A stretch of DNA of 64,000 nucleotides, from IMG/VR virus record IMGVR_UViG_3300032073_000008, positions 46,318 to 110,317 of that record, one strand, 5' to 3'. Of this stretch, positions 14,893 to 23,508 are shown in pieces. A program made the translations under genes and the position numbers. Source of the DNA: a virus. The notes beneath the pieces are model-generated. The model ran no database searches. It was given only the letters and a program-made list of their open reading frames with translations, and was not told the DNA's origin. Numbering within the stretch: position 1 is the stretch's first letter; the number at the start of each line of letters is the position of its first letter.

Positions 14893-17738
14893 GTGTCTAC
14901 GCACCTCATAACAAATGATTGTGCTATAACGGAATGCATTTTTTTCTGTACCGCATTTCCAGGTGGATAGCTATCATAATGAACTGTTCCAGGACGCTGT
15001 AGCACTTCAAGTGCCAAGTTTCCAGCAGAGCTTGTTTTAGTGGGGTCATCAGGATCCATAATCATCGAAAGTGTGGTTCTAGCACCGCCAGCATAGGATT
15101 GATATGTCCTGTATTCCTGTTCATGAATATGATTGTAGTCGACATTTGTGTGCGATATATCAAGAGTAGGTCTCTGAGGACCAAACGCAAAATCATCAAA
15201 TACTGTATGAATCATAAGATCACCATAATTAACAGCTTGTTGAGTCTCTGGACCTAGAACATCACTCGAACCAAAAGTGAAAGATTGAAGACCAGTTCTC
15301 TCTGGTGATTTGAAAGAGTTTGTCACACATTCCCATTTTCCTGGAAACATAAAAACATCTTGTACAGCAAAACGCTTGCTTGCATGCTGACCGACAAATC
15401 TGACTTTTAATCTCCCTATCTCGCTAAGTGGAAGAGGGATATGATAGACATACCATAATGAGTGTGGGTGGTCTGCTTCATTGGATATGCCAGCTGTTTG
15501 ACCTAGAGCTTCTAAATGTCCTTGCGGATAATCACCTTCTCCGTCGTTATCTTCTCCACCAAAAGAATATGCACCCCTCAATGGGAAACAGTCTACAGTA
15601 GATAAATCAGCATCACCAGTTCCTTCAGTAACATTTAAACAAGTGGGTTGAAATTTTGAAGAAGCATCATTAACAAAGTCATCCGAGTTGCCTCCCAAGT
15701 TCCCACCTTCATAAGAAAAATAACCTTTGGTGTCAGTTCCATCCATAACCTCTGCACCTAGCTGTGCGTGATTTATAAGGACGGTTGTGAAGGTATAGTC
15801 CCTATAATCTAATCTCTGGGAATAATTTTTTCTAGTTCCTTCTGAACCACCCCAAAATAAACCAAATAGATTAGTATCTTCTGTCACAGCAGATGTTGTG
15901 TCATGTTGAGGCATAGAACCAAAAAAACCGTCACCAGTGCCACCTGATATATATTGTTCAAACATAGCATCAGTGTCATATTTGAAAGAATAATAAGTCA
16001 TTACTCTATCTTCTTCATGCTGAGGGCTTAAATATGTGTACTGTCTGCTAACTTCGGTTGGACCCCTGCTCCATGCTCTAGTATTGTAAAAGTGTAACCT
16101 TGCTTCCCAAAGCTCTGGTTTTTTCTGAGCAGATTGAAAATCAGAAAATTTTAATAGGTTTCCTTCAACTGAGTGATCTCCGATTGTTAATAACTCGCTA
16201 TCATTGTAACGCGGTATTCCTCTTGTACCCCACCTTCCTGGTGTCGATGTTTGAAGCATTCTTCGCAATGCTTGTAACTCTAACGCATCTGCATTAGAAG
16301 TATCACCTGCAGCACGAGTTTTTTTTGCTGCCGATATAAATGTGTTTACTATACCATCTGTTCTCGGAACATCAGCTAAAGGCAAGATTTTGTCTGAATG
16401 CCATAAAAAATCAGCAAAAGAAGTGTCATTATTCAAATCGCCATAGTAACCAACACTCGGAAGATTTAAAATACCATTATTGTCGCCTCTATCAGCATAA
16501 TTGAGATAATATAATAACCTCACCACTCCAGCACTATCTGGACCCTCGACTGAGATGAGAGAACCACTTATAAAATATGGACCAATATCACTGCCAGTGT
16601 TATTTCTTAAGAACATGTTTTTTAGGTTGCCATTATATTCAATTTGACTAGCCCCAGTCGCAGTAAATTCACTACCAAAACGGTTTGATTCTATTATTGT
16701 TGTGAATTTAGTATCTCGCCCATCATTCAGGTTGTCAGTATCATAGGTTCCACCACTATCGCTTGGATTAAAACTGACTTGGAAAAAAGCACCGTCATTT
16801 CCTGACACAGTTCCTGAAGCGTCGGTAAAACCAGATGTGTCATATGCAGCATAAGTACCTGTGACATCTCGTGTTAAACCACGATAATATCCGCTCAAGT
16901 ATGACTCACTAAAAAATCTAACTCCTCCTTCCCATGAATGTGTTGACTCTGGTTTATAAACATCTGGCAGGTGACCAAATTCATCCATGATACCACCTTC
17001 AAGTAAACTTAGATAAGTAATATCATTATTAACTTTTATACTGGGTGTTGATTCAGCACCAGTTTGGGAAATTTGAACAACCTTTCCTGCACCAATTTCT
17101 ATCGAAGTATCATCGATTGTTGTACTCCATACACCATTTTCTTGGAGGCTTTGATCAAAATTCAAAATACCAAATATAGTATAAGTGGCAAAGGTTGGGT
17201 CGTTTGATGCTAATATTCTCGTATAATCTGCATGATGAAAACTGCTAGTATCAGTGCCTCTAATTTTAATTGTAAATTTGGAAATGTTTCTTGGTTGAAG
17301 CATATCAATTTGCAGATAATTTAAACTTGCATCAGTGATGCCTAATGTCCACCACCAGTGAGATCCACCAAAAGCAGAATCTGGGCTATAGGTAGACGAA
17401 TGAGAATAGCCAGCACTTACTGATATATCGCCTTGAGAGTATGGACCAAGTAGTTCGTCTGCACCACCATCAAGGTCGCTGCCATCTACTGCGAATGTGG
17501 CGGTTGGATAGACTGTATTAGTCACAGCTTCCGTTATCTGACATGATGATATCGCCTGACGATCTGTGCTGTTATTAAAAGTTCTGAGAGCAGTTTCGTT
17601 TGCAGTTAATACAGCATCTGTGCCATCTGTAGCAATGATCCTATAATACCTATATGGACCGCCATGTGGACCACCGTTTCCAGCCACAGTAGAAGATCGA
17701 AATGAGATATCTCCTGTAGTTGATGATTTTACAGCCAT
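14889..17738 (-). CDS. Large adhesin-like virion protein with discoidin-type N-terminus
   Basis: The 949-residue protein has an N-terminal half that reads as an F5/8 type C (discoidin) sugar-binding fold: YRYYRIIATDG near residue 29, FAVDGSDLDGGADE, a WWWTLGITDASLNYLQIDML strand pair near residue 130, and DYTRILASNDPTFATY. The rest has no family I recognise but is rich in Gly, Thr, Asp and aromatic residues, as in beta-rich tail spikes. It is coupled to the downstream unknown gene and sits in the accessory region beside glycan-modifying genes. A receptor-binding or tail-spike role is inferred. Confidence 0.6.
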   Translation of the reverse strand: MAVKSSTTGDISFRSSTVAGNGGPHGGPYRYYRIIATDGTDAVLTANETALRTFNNSTDRQAISSCQITEAVTNTVYPTATFAVDGSDLDGGADELLGPYSQGDISVSAGYSHSSTYSPDSAFGGSHWWWTLGITDASLNYLQIDMLQPRNISKFTIKIRGTDTSSFHHADYTRILASNDPTFATYTIFGILNFDQSLQENGVWSTTIDDTSIEIGAGKVVQISQTGAESTPSIKVNNDITYLSLLEGGIMDEFGHLPDVYKPESTHSWEGGVRFFSESYLSGYYRGLTRDVTGTYAAYDTSGFTDASGTVSGNDGAFFQVSFNPSDSGGTYDTDNLNDGRDTKFTTIIESNRFGSEFTATGASQIEYNGNLKNMFLRNNTGSDIGPYFISGSLISVEGPDSAGVVRLLYYLNYADRGDNNGILNLPSVGYYGDLNNDTSFADFLWHSDKILPLADVPRTDGIVNTFISAAKKTRAAGDTSNADALELQALRRMLQTSTPGRWGTRGIPRYNDSELLTIGDHSVEGNLLKFSDFQSAQKKPELWEARLHFYNTRAWSRGPTEVSRQYTYLSPQHEEDRVMTYYSFKYDTDAMFEQYISGGTGDGFFGSMPQHDTTSAVTEDTNLFGLFWGGSEGTRKNYSQRLDYRDYTFTTVLINHAQLGAEVMDGTDTKGYFSYEGGNLGGNSDDFVNDASSKFQPTCLNVTEGTGDADLSTVDCFPLRGAYSFGGEDNDGEGDYPQGHLEALGQTAGISNEADHPHSLWYVYHIPLPLSEIGRLKVRFVGQHASKRFAVQDVFMFPGKWECVTNSFKSPERTGLQSFTFGSSDVLGPETQQAVNYGDLMIHTVFDDFAFGPQRPTLDISHTNVDYNHIHEQEYRTYQSYAGGARTTLSMIMDPDDPTKTSSAGNLALEVLQRPGTVHYDSYPPGNAVQKKMHSVIAQSFVMRCVDT

Positions 17739-17763
17739 TCTATTCTACCTTATTATGTTATTC

Positions 17764-18093
17764 TCAGACCCACGGAAGATCGCGTGGTTGAGTAGAGTTT
17801 CTTTTTTCTTCTATGGCTTGATCACAAGCGTTTTTACATTTGTTAAGATATTCATCAGAAATATTTGACTCGATCCAAGAAACGACTGTATTTGCTTGTA
17901 AGTTGCCAAACTCTACAAATTCGGATCCTGATTCTGGTTCTGGTATAACAGTGTTTCCTTCAAATCTAACAACAGTGCCATCATCGTGGGTTCCAACTAA
18001 ATGAAATGCCACATTCACTACAGCTTTTTCATGACCATGTGATGTTGTTTTAGTATCTAGATAAACAATGTCGTAGTAATATTGGTTTGCCAT
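17764..18093 (-). CDS. Small DUF7936-like protein of the fibre region
   Basis: The 109-residue protein (MANQYYYDIVYLDTKTTSHG...) resembles a small conserved family found near tail-fibre genes of marine T4-like phages: beta-rich N-terminus with a HEKAVVNVAFHLVGTHDDGT strand pair, an EFGNLQANTVVSWIE helix, and a final QAIEEKRNSTQP...LPWV. The function of the family is not known to me. It has a late promoter 40 bases upstream and is followed after 25 bases by the discoidin-like gene, suggesting one late transcript. Confidence 0.6.
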   Translation of the reverse strand: MANQYYYDIVYLDTKTTSHGHEKAVVNVAFHLVGTHDDGTVVRFEGNTVIPEPESGSEFVEFGNLQANTVVSWIESNISDEYLNKCKNACDQAIEEKRNSTQPRDLPWV

Positions 18094-18132
18094 TTATTGA
18101 CCTGCTTGTTGTTGATGTTTACATTAATGTTC

Positions 18133-18140
18133 TATTTATA
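18133..18140 (-). promoter_or_regulatory. T4-type late promoter for the small fibre-region gene
   Basis: Exact minus-strand TATAAATA 40 bases upstream of the start at 18093. Confidence 0.75.
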
Positions 18141-18156
18141 ATAGTTTTTTGTTCCA

Positions 18157-19305
18157 TTATTTATTTTTGATCATATTATATTTTTCTTCTAAGCTCTTAG
18201 CTGAACAATTGGCTGGATGTTCTATTTGACAAACAACCTCACCATCAACCTCAATATCCCACAAATAATTTAATGTTGTCTCAAACACTTCAGGAACATA
18301 ATCTGGAGGATAATCAACCTCAAGCTCAGGTAATGAATAATCTTCATGCAACAACATTTGCTTTTCCATATTGCATATCTCTTGGTTAAAAGGAAATAAC
18401 CATTTGTTATTATTCTCACCAAATTCACCAACTTGACAAACAACTCCAGGATTGCTAGTATCATAGATATATGTTGGCGGTTTTTCCACATTGCAAAACA
18501 TTTCTAATCTTCCATGATAAGATTCATTTTTAAGAATAAAATATTGTGCTGTATCTTCTCCTACAAGAAGAAATTCTTTAAATTTATGTACTGCTGCTTT
18601 TCTAGAATACCATGTTACTCTGCAGTGAGCTTCAAATGTTTCGCAATATTTTTGTTGTTTAGCATAATATATTAACATCTCTAATCTATCGCCTTTAGAT
18701 ATTTTCCTATCACTTGATAGTCCAGCGATGACTTTATTCCATAATTCTTTCTTTCTTACTTTACCATCAGCAGAATCTAATAGGTTAAGTGTTTCAGGTT
18801 CACCATTTACAGTAAAAATTAAATTTGGTTTAACCTTGATATATTCTTCTGGTATATCACCAAGTTTCAATTCATTTTGATCAACATTATTTTCTTTTAT
18901 CCATGTGTCAACAAGATTTCTATCCCAGACAAGAGCCATTTGATTTTTCATGCAAATAACATCTGGTGGAGAGTCTTGCTCAGCTATTCTTTTATACATC
19001 CAAACGCCATGTTGTGTCAAATAATCATCACCGTCAATCATAACAAAATAATCTTGATCACTCTCTAAAAATAAATCAAGCACACTGTTCTTTCCACGCG
19101 ATGCAGTTCCGTTAGAATCTGTGACATAATGTTCTATATCTCTAGAGGAACACCACTCTTTCGCTTCAGCTTCATACTCTTTATCTAAAGTATTGATTAC
19201 AACAATAAGATCTTCCTTTGGTATTGCACTATAATCTGGGTGAATGTGTCTTTCAAGGCAATTAATTGATCTAGTAGTTAATACATAAAATTTCATTTTA
19301 TTCAT
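18157..19305 (-). CDS. Glycosyltransferase, GT-A fold, DxD type
   Basis: The 382-residue protein has a GT-A style N-terminal half: MKFYVLTTRSINCLERHI, a VVINT strand, SRGKNSVLDLFLESDQDYFVM, then IDGDDYL with the metal-binding DGDD at residues 91-94. The C-terminal half (about residue 190 on) contains ISKGDRLEMLIYYAKQQKYCE and HCRVTWYSRKAAVHKF and is not recognised. The acceptor is unknown. Its ATG overlaps the methyltransferase stop in ATGA, and it is the last gene of the coupled cluster with the collagen-modifying enzyme, so the phage fibre is a plausible substrate. Confidence 0.75.
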   Translation of the reverse strand: MNKMKFYVLTTRSINCLERHIHPDYSAIPKEDLIVVINTLDKEYEAEAKEWCSSRDIEHYVTDSNGTASRGKNSVLDLFLESDQDYFVMIDGDDYLTQHGVWMYKRIAEQDSPPDVICMKNQMALVWDRNLVDTWIKENNVDQNELKLGDIPEEYIKVKPNLIFTVNGEPETLNLLDSADGKVRKKELWNKVIAGLSSDRKISKGDRLEMLIYYAKQQKYCETFEAHCRVTWYSRKAAVHKFKEFLLVGEDTAQYFILKNESYHGRLEMFCNVEKPPTYIYDTSNPGVVCQVGEFGENNNKWLFPFNQEICNMEKQMLLHEDYSLPELEVDYPPDYVPEVFETTLNYLWDIEVDGEVVCQIEHPANCSAKSLEEKYNMIKNK

Positions 19306-19925
19306 CTATCAATCCTTTTTATCCAACTGCTGTCTTGAAATACTTTTGTTGGTCTTTTGATAATTTCATCTATAGCCTGCACGCATCCAGGAAATGCTGG
19401 CTCATCTGTTTTGGGGAATTGAGGAAATCTGTAATCATGCCCACCTATAAAACCCCCAGTTTTAACTTTTGGTATGTAATTAATCAAATCAGATTTAACT
19501 GCTTCATAGCTATGGTTAGCATCAATGTAAATGAAATCAAAATATTCGTCTTGAAATACTTCGTGGATATTTTGGCTGAAATCTCTATGATGCACAATAT
19601 TATGATAATGTCTGGTATTTAAAAGAAACTGATTTTCAACAAACTCCCAGTCATAAAAATTCTCATCATTAAATTGTTCTTCTCCAGTGAATGGCTCTAT
19701 ACAATGTATTTCTTTAAATAAATTTGCCATACCAAACATAGCTGTTGATTCGCCCATGTAACTACCAATCTCGAGCATTTTTGCTTCCTTCACACCTCTT
19801 TTTTGCAGATCTTGTATTAATCTAAAAAGACCAGTCACAAAAACATTACCTTTGAACTCACTAAAAAATTGTGGTGGTGTGAATCTAAGTGAGTATAAAA
19901 CTTTGTCATCTCTTGTGTATGTCAT
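19302..19925 (-). CDS. Class I SAM-dependent methyltransferase
   Basis: The 207-residue protein has a Rossmann SAM-binding motif I, MLEIGSYMGES (residues 50-60), an acidic post-strand IHCIEP (73-78), a later IYIDANHSYEAVKSDL (132-147) and GGFIGGHDY (157-165), as in the Methyltransf_24 type of sugar or small-molecule O-methyltransferases. I choose ATG at 19925 with GGAG upstream; it overlaps the stop of the PLOD-like gene in ATGA. The position between two glycosyltransferase genes suggests methyl capping of a glycan, but the substrate is not shown by the sequence. Confidence 0.82.
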   Translation of the reverse strand: MTYTRDDKVLYSLRFTPPQFFSEFKGNVFVTGLFRLIQDLQKRGVKEAKMLEIGSYMGESTAMFGMANLFKEIHCIEPFTGEEQFNDENFYDWEFVENQFLLNTRHYHNIVHHRDFSQNIHEVFQDEYFDFIYIDANHSYEAVKSDLINYIPKVKTGGFIGGHDYRFPQFPKTDEPAFPGCVQAIDEIIKRPTKVFQDSSWIKRIDR

Positions 19926-21793
19926 AAAGTATCTCCTGTGTACCTCGAAGTCCACATTGTCAGACTATATTTAACGCCACTCGTCAACTCTTCACACAAG
20001 TGACCGTGTGTTACCATTCCTGGAAATAGTATACACTTACCAACTTCTATATTTTTATTGGTGATATTTTGTCTTGGAAAAACTAAATCAGCACCCTCAT
20101 ACTCATCATTTAATTTTACTGATCCAGTAATCATGCTTGCGTCACAGTGATGGTTTAGGCTCTTTTGTGTTTCTAGACAATACCTCATAACAAACGCATC
20201 GCGTAATCCATACATTAATGTTGGTTTCCAGAATGCTTCTGTTATAGGATAAATGTTTTTCTGCCAATGGTTTTCTAATGCTTCAAAAGCACCAAACTCT
20301 GACATTCGTATTTCATAAGCTGGGAACTTATCTCCTTCCAATGGCTCCCACCCACCATGATTGTCTGCCATCGCAATCAAGTCTTCGCATTGTGATTGTG
20401 TCATGAAGTCTATGACTAACATATCATCGGATATAACATCAACCCCTTTGTAGTTTGGTATATACAACATTGGTGTTGACATCTTAACAGAGTTTCTTGC
20501 AGCATTAAATTTTTTCTTTGCTTCGTCACCACCGTTTCCATGATAGATACACCCAAATGTATTAGTGACAGGATTTAAAAATTTATTTTGGTCAACATCA
20601 TATTTCACTTGTGGCTCGTGACATTGGAATATGTAACCCTCATAGTCCAGCTTCATGTCATAATCACCAGACAAGAATGCTTTCTGATAAAATAGTTGAT
20701 CATCTGAAGAGTTTTCAATAGTGGCAGAGCTGAGTATCTTTTTCAGCTCACTTACAACCCCAATAAATGTACCGCTGTTTAGGTATCTATACTTTGTGCC
20801 ACCATCTGGGAACTTTTCAGCAAGGGATTTATCTGGCCAAATCTCTGTCTCGGATGAGAATAAAACTTTTGTTCGGAAGCTGAGATATCTTCTAGTTATC
20901 TCCTCAAGGTCAGAGAAATACATCACATCATATGCATCAGTAAAAAGAACAACATCGTTGTCTGGGAGTTCATTCACATAGTCTCTGAGGATATTAATCT
21001 TATGACCACCCCCAGTTGATTGCATAGTGCCACCTTGCCACTCAACACCTTTACCGAGATTTTTAGGATAAACACCATACAACGCAGCAGTGTCATTTAG
21101 AGGAGCACATTTTTTTATGTCAGTGCCAATTGTTACAGCGTGTGTATTGAAGTCAATGAAGAAGTCAGCTTCATTATTATTTTCTATATCTGATGACAAC
21201 AAAGATCTGGGTGTTTGCTTTATAACATCATCTTTAAATGCAACAACATTCATATTGTCTATCATTATAGGAAGATATTCGTCTACTGGTATTATTGCTT
21301 GATCAACATTCCCATCAATAAGCTGTTGTGCTGTTTTTGGCGTTATAGCATAAGCATGGGCGTTATATGGATATGATGGAACTTCAAGCTCATCATCTAT
21401 TGAAACAACCTCGTCAGGTCTATTTTCGTTCCTGCCAAAATAGACCATATCATATTTTTTTATTAGTTTATTTGCTTTCTTGTCGGTGTAATTATCTCCA
21501 ACAATCGCATCATCTTCTAATATGAGAACTGGTTCATTTAATTCGATGCATTTCAACCACGCTTCTCGATGAGATAAAGTGCATCCAACCTCTGATTTTT
21601 TAAGTTTTCTATTTAAGAAAGGATCACGCCAAGACAAATGCGATGAAAACCCAATGCCCTTCAATGCTTTGAAATCTAATCCAGAAGCATCTATGGCATT
21701 GAGCCATTCATAATTTGTTATTTTTGAATTTACTTTTAAAAAGTGTTCCTTGCGATCTGTTCTTCTCGCAAGATTTATAACCAACTTTTTCAT
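19922..21793 (-). CDS. Three-domain collagen-type enzyme: GT25 + PLOD-like glycosyltransferase + lysyl hydroxylase
   Basis: The 623-residue protein has three parts. Residues 1 to about 205 are a GT25 domain (INLARRTDR 6-14, LSHREAW 73-79, LEDDA 92-96) like the collagen beta-galactosyltransferases. Residues about 206-445 match the PLOD/LH3 glucosyltransferase domain: LFTDAYDVMY with DxxD at D286/D289, WPDK, RYLNSGTFIG 336-345, DDQLFY 364-369 and HGNG 418-421. Residues about 446-623 match the PLOD 2OG-Fe(II) lysyl hydroxylase: HCD iron motif H549/D551, distal H598, and K608 exactly ten residues later where LH3 has the 2-oxoglutarate-binding Arg. The predicted chemistry is Lys to Hyl to Gal-Hyl to Glc-Gal-Hyl. 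The likely substrate is the Gly-X-Lys fibre at 30119-35230. ATG at 21793 follows GGAGTGGTTG. Confidence 0.85.
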   Translation of the reverse strand: MKKLVINLARRTDRKEHFLKVNSKITNYEWLNAIDASGLDFKALKGIGFSSHLSWRDPFLNRKLKKSEVGCTLSHREAWLKCIELNEPVLILEDDAIVGDNYTDKKANKLIKKYDMVYFGRNENRPDEVVSIDDELEVPSYPYNAHAYAITPKTAQQLIDGNVDQAIIPVDEYLPIMIDNMNVVAFKDDVIKQTPRSLLSSDIENNNEADFFIDFNTHAVTIGTDIKKCAPLNDTAALYGVYPKNLGKGVEWQGGTMQSTGGGHKINILRDYVNELPDNDVVLFTDAYDVMYFSDLEEITRRYLSFRTKVLFSSETEIWPDKSLAEKFPDGGTKYRYLNSGTFIGVVSELKKILSSATIENSSDDQLFYQKAFLSGDYDMKLDYEGYIFQCHEPQVKYDVDQNKFLNPVTNTFGCIYHGNGGDEAKKKFNAARNSVKMSTPMLYIPNYKGVDVISDDMLVIDFMTQSQCEDLIAMADNHGGWEPLEGDKFPAYEIRMSEFGAFEALENHWQKNIYPITEAFWKPTLMYGLRDAFVMRYCLETQKSLNHHCDASMITGSVKLNDEYEGADLVFPRQNITNKNIEVGKCILFPGMVTHGHLCEELTSGVKYSLTMWTSRYTGDTL

Positions 21794-21854
21794 CAACCAC
21801 TCCGCAACATAATCAAATTTATGCTACTATATAGGAGTTGTAAAAAAGATGATT

Positions 21855-22019
21855 TTATCCTTTCTTCTGTTCCATCCTACCAATAGCATCTAAAGAAGCA
21901 AATGTACCAATAGCAACAACAACAATACCCATTGTCAATGACATTTGCTCATTGTCCATACCTCCAACAGCACCGAAAATTAAAAAGAAACCTAACAATA
22001 ATTGAATTGCATTTAACAT
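21855..22019 (-). CDS. 54-residue two-helix membrane protein
   Basis: The small gene encodes MLNAIQLLLGFFLIFGAVGG, a short polar loop (MDNEQMSLTM), a second hydrophobic stretch GIVVVAIGTFASL and a charged end GRMEQKKG. Two membrane helices with a short loop are expected. It could be a holin-like or accessory membrane protein, but no family is recognisable. It lies eight bases after the SprT-like gene. GAGAAATATT precedes the ATG. Confidence 0.6.
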   Translation of the reverse strand: MLNAIQLLLGFFLIFGAVGGMDNEQMSLTMGIVVVAIGTFASLDAIGRMEQKKG

Positions 22020-22027
22020 AATATTTC

Positions 22028-22447
22028 TCACTTTAATGGTAGTTCAAAAGGGAAGCATTCAGCAAACAAAACTTTTTCGAGTTTATATGCCTCCTTTTCC
22101 CATGGTTGGTTTTCATACTGATATCCGTCAGCACTCCTTTTCTTCCATGCCCATCCACCGTTCTTTGTATAACCAAGTTCATTGCGCAGATATTGTCTTG
22201 CATGAACCATCTCATGAGCAAGTGTTATCATTTGCTGAAGGAATGTTGTAGGTTGAGTGGCAATAGTCAGCGTCAAATCATCATCATCATACCAACATTC
22301 ACCAATACATCCGTATGGAAGAACCCTCTGAAACTTAACAGTCAAAACTCTCTGAAATCTGTTTATCTTCAGTTCTTTGATTAAAGATTCAACATACAAC
22401 ATGACGGAGTCGCGATTTTTCACGCGACCTTTTATATTAACCAACAC
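22028..22447 (-). CDS. SprT-like zinc metalloprotease-type protein
   Basis: The 139-residue protein has the zinc-binding helix LAHEMVHARQYL with HEMVH at residues 78-82, an upstream beta segment ending in DDDDLTLTIA, and a C-terminal Trp-rich part (GGWAWKKR, QPWEKEAYKLE) that matches SprT/wss-like small peptidases of phages. In cells SPRTN relatives digest DNA-protein crosslinks; the phage target is unknown. The start is probably GTG at 22447, sharing one base with the TAG of the preceding gene. No zinc-ribbon Cys set is visible at the C-terminus. Confidence 0.75.
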   Translation of the reverse strand: MLVNIKGRVKNRDSVMLYVESLIKELKINRFQRVLTVKFQRVLPYGCIGECWYDDDDLTLTIATQPTTFLQQMITLAHEMVHARQYLRNELGYTKNGGWAWKKRSADGYQYENQPWEKEAYKLEKVLFAECFPFELPLK

Positions 22448-22704
22448 TATGATGCAAACCTTGCGTCAAGCTCATCTTTTCTTTTGGATTCAATTTGAAG
22501 TTTGATCATATCAGCATGACCGACTATACGCTCCATGACTTCAGGATTTTCGTCAGCAAGAACATTCAAGAAACCTGTTAGATAACCAACAACATAATTA
22601 TCATTGTTAGCATTATTAAGCAAGTAGTCAGGATAGTTAGCTCTAATAGACGAAACGAAATCCTTAACAGCAAGCTCAGAAGTTTTAACATTATCATTAC
22701 TCAT
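22447..22704 (-). CDS. Small helical hypothetical protein
   Basis: This 85-residue protein (MSNDNVKTSELAVKDFVSSI...) is not recognised. It appears helical and mildly acidic, without membrane segments. GAGGTAATTTT precedes the ATG. It follows the terminator at 22718-22787 directly, so expression needs read-through or an unseen promoter. It is translationally joined to the SprT-like gene by a TAGTG junction. Confidence 0.55.
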   Translation of the reverse strand: MSNDNVKTSELAVKDFVSSIRANYPDYLLNNANNDNYVVGYLTGFLNVLADENPEVMERIVGHADMIKLQIESKRKDELDARFAS

Positions 22705-22717
22705 AAAATTACCTCAT

Positions 22718-22787
22718 AAAAAAAGAAGTGTTGCGTCATTTGGTTCCGACACCAAATTGTTACGCTAGACTCGGGACACGCAACACT
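22718..22787 (-). terminator. Branched hairpin terminator
   Basis: On the minus strand a perfect ten-base stem AGTGTTGCGT/ACGCAACACT encloses a second seven-base stem ATTTGGT/ACCAAAT, and is followed by TTCTTTTTTT. It ends the short unit at 22801-23076. Confidence 0.65.
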
Positions 22788-22800
22788 ATTAAAACAATGT

Positions 22801-23076
22801 CTACGCTACAGAGAGCATAGACAAGGGAACATTCCAACGAGAACCAGCATCGGTCTCTACAATCGCTTTGGTTCTTTTGATTTTAAGAACAACAGCATTC
22901 ATGTTCTCACTAGGGATAAAAACTTTTGAACCCTCGCGGAGATTAGACTTAACAGCAGTGGCTAGTCCTTTGCGAAGAGCTTTTTGTTTTAACTTAACAG
23001 CATCAATAACAGCATTTAAGTCAGTAGTGTTATCAATTTTCATGATAGAAGCGATAGCAGAATTAACATTACTCAT
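22801..23076 (-). CDS. 91-residue basic protein, early unit
   Basis: The protein (MSNVNSAIASIMKIDNTTDLNAVIDAVKLKQKALRK...) has an N-terminal helical part with Lys-rich KLKQKALRK and a C-terminal small beta domain: LREGSKVFIPSEN, AVVLKIKRTKAIVET, GSRWNVPLSML. The second half resembles a KOW/SH3-like barrel and could bind nucleic acid. No specific family is recognised. It stands alone between a sigma70-type promoter (23105-23133) and the branched terminator, so it is probably an early gene inside the late cluster. Confidence 0.6.
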   Translation of the reverse strand: MSNVNSAIASIMKIDNTTDLNAVIDAVKLKQKALRKGLATAVKSNLREGSKVFIPSENMNAVVLKIKRTKAIVETDAGSRWNVPLSMLSVA

Positions 23077-23104
23077 AAAATATCTCTCTCAAAGTTAAAA
23101 ATTT

Positions 23105-23133
23105 ATTATATAAAAATGGAAAGGGGAAGGCAA
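23105..23133 (-). promoter_or_regulatory. Sigma70-type promoter
   Basis: Minus strand: -35 TTGCCT (23128-23133), 17-base spacer, -10 TATAAT exact (23105-23110). It is 29 bases upstream of the 91-residue gene. Confidence 0.7.
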
Positions 23134-23149
23134 CAACTATTTTAGCCAA

Positions 23150-23362
23150 CTATTTACTAAACAGCGAAGCCATAATTTCTTTCTGCTTTTTCCAAGCAGA
23201 GAATGATGTGGTTTTAATACCGTTCGCTCTACGCTCAAACATCTCTTCATCATACTGTTCTTCAAGCATGATCTGTTCAGCATCTTCTTCACTCACAGGA
23301 GTATTAAGAGCTTCAAGGTATTCTTCATGGGTTAGTTCTTTATCATCATATAGTGGGTGCAT
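23150..23362 (-). CDS. 70-residue acidic hypothetical protein, early unit
   Basis: The protein MHPLYDDKELTHEEYLEALN... is strongly acidic in its first 45 residues (EEDAEQIMLEEQYDEEMFE) and has a basic end (FSAWKKQKEIMASLF). No family is recognised. It follows an extended -10 sigma70-type promoter (23394-23422), so it is probably expressed early. Small acidic early proteins of T4-like phages often bind host enzymes, but that is only a guess here. Confidence 0.6.
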   Translation of the reverse strand: MHPLYDDKELTHEEYLEALNTPVSEEDAEQIMLEEQYDEEMFERRANGIKTTSFSAWKKQKEIMASLFSK

Positions 23363-23393
23363 ATTTCTCTCTCTTTTTTTAGTTTACAAGAGA

Positions 23394-23422
23394 ATTCTAG
23401 CACAATTTTAAGGAATTCGCAA
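23394..23422 (-). promoter_or_regulatory. Sigma70-type promoter with extended -10
   Basis: Minus strand: -35 TTGCGA (23417-23422), 17-base spacer ending in TGTGC, -10 TAGAAT (23394-23399) with TG one base upstream. The remaining 146 bases between genes hold only A/T-rich sequence. Confidence 0.65.
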
Positions 23423-23508
23423 GGTTTTTTTGAAGTTTTTTTATACCGAGTTTGAATATGGGGAAGGTTTTTTATAACTTTTTTGTATATGCTTGTAAAA
23501 TCAACAAC

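Noticed and set aside
21794-21854. CATAAATT near the PLOD-like gene as a late promoter
   Set aside because: Two mismatches from TATAAATA, so it cannot be told from chance. The unit may be read through from upstream.
22718-22787. tRNA-like fold
   Set aside because: There is a ten-base closing stem but no anticodon arm or T-loop sequence, and a T-run follows as in a terminator.
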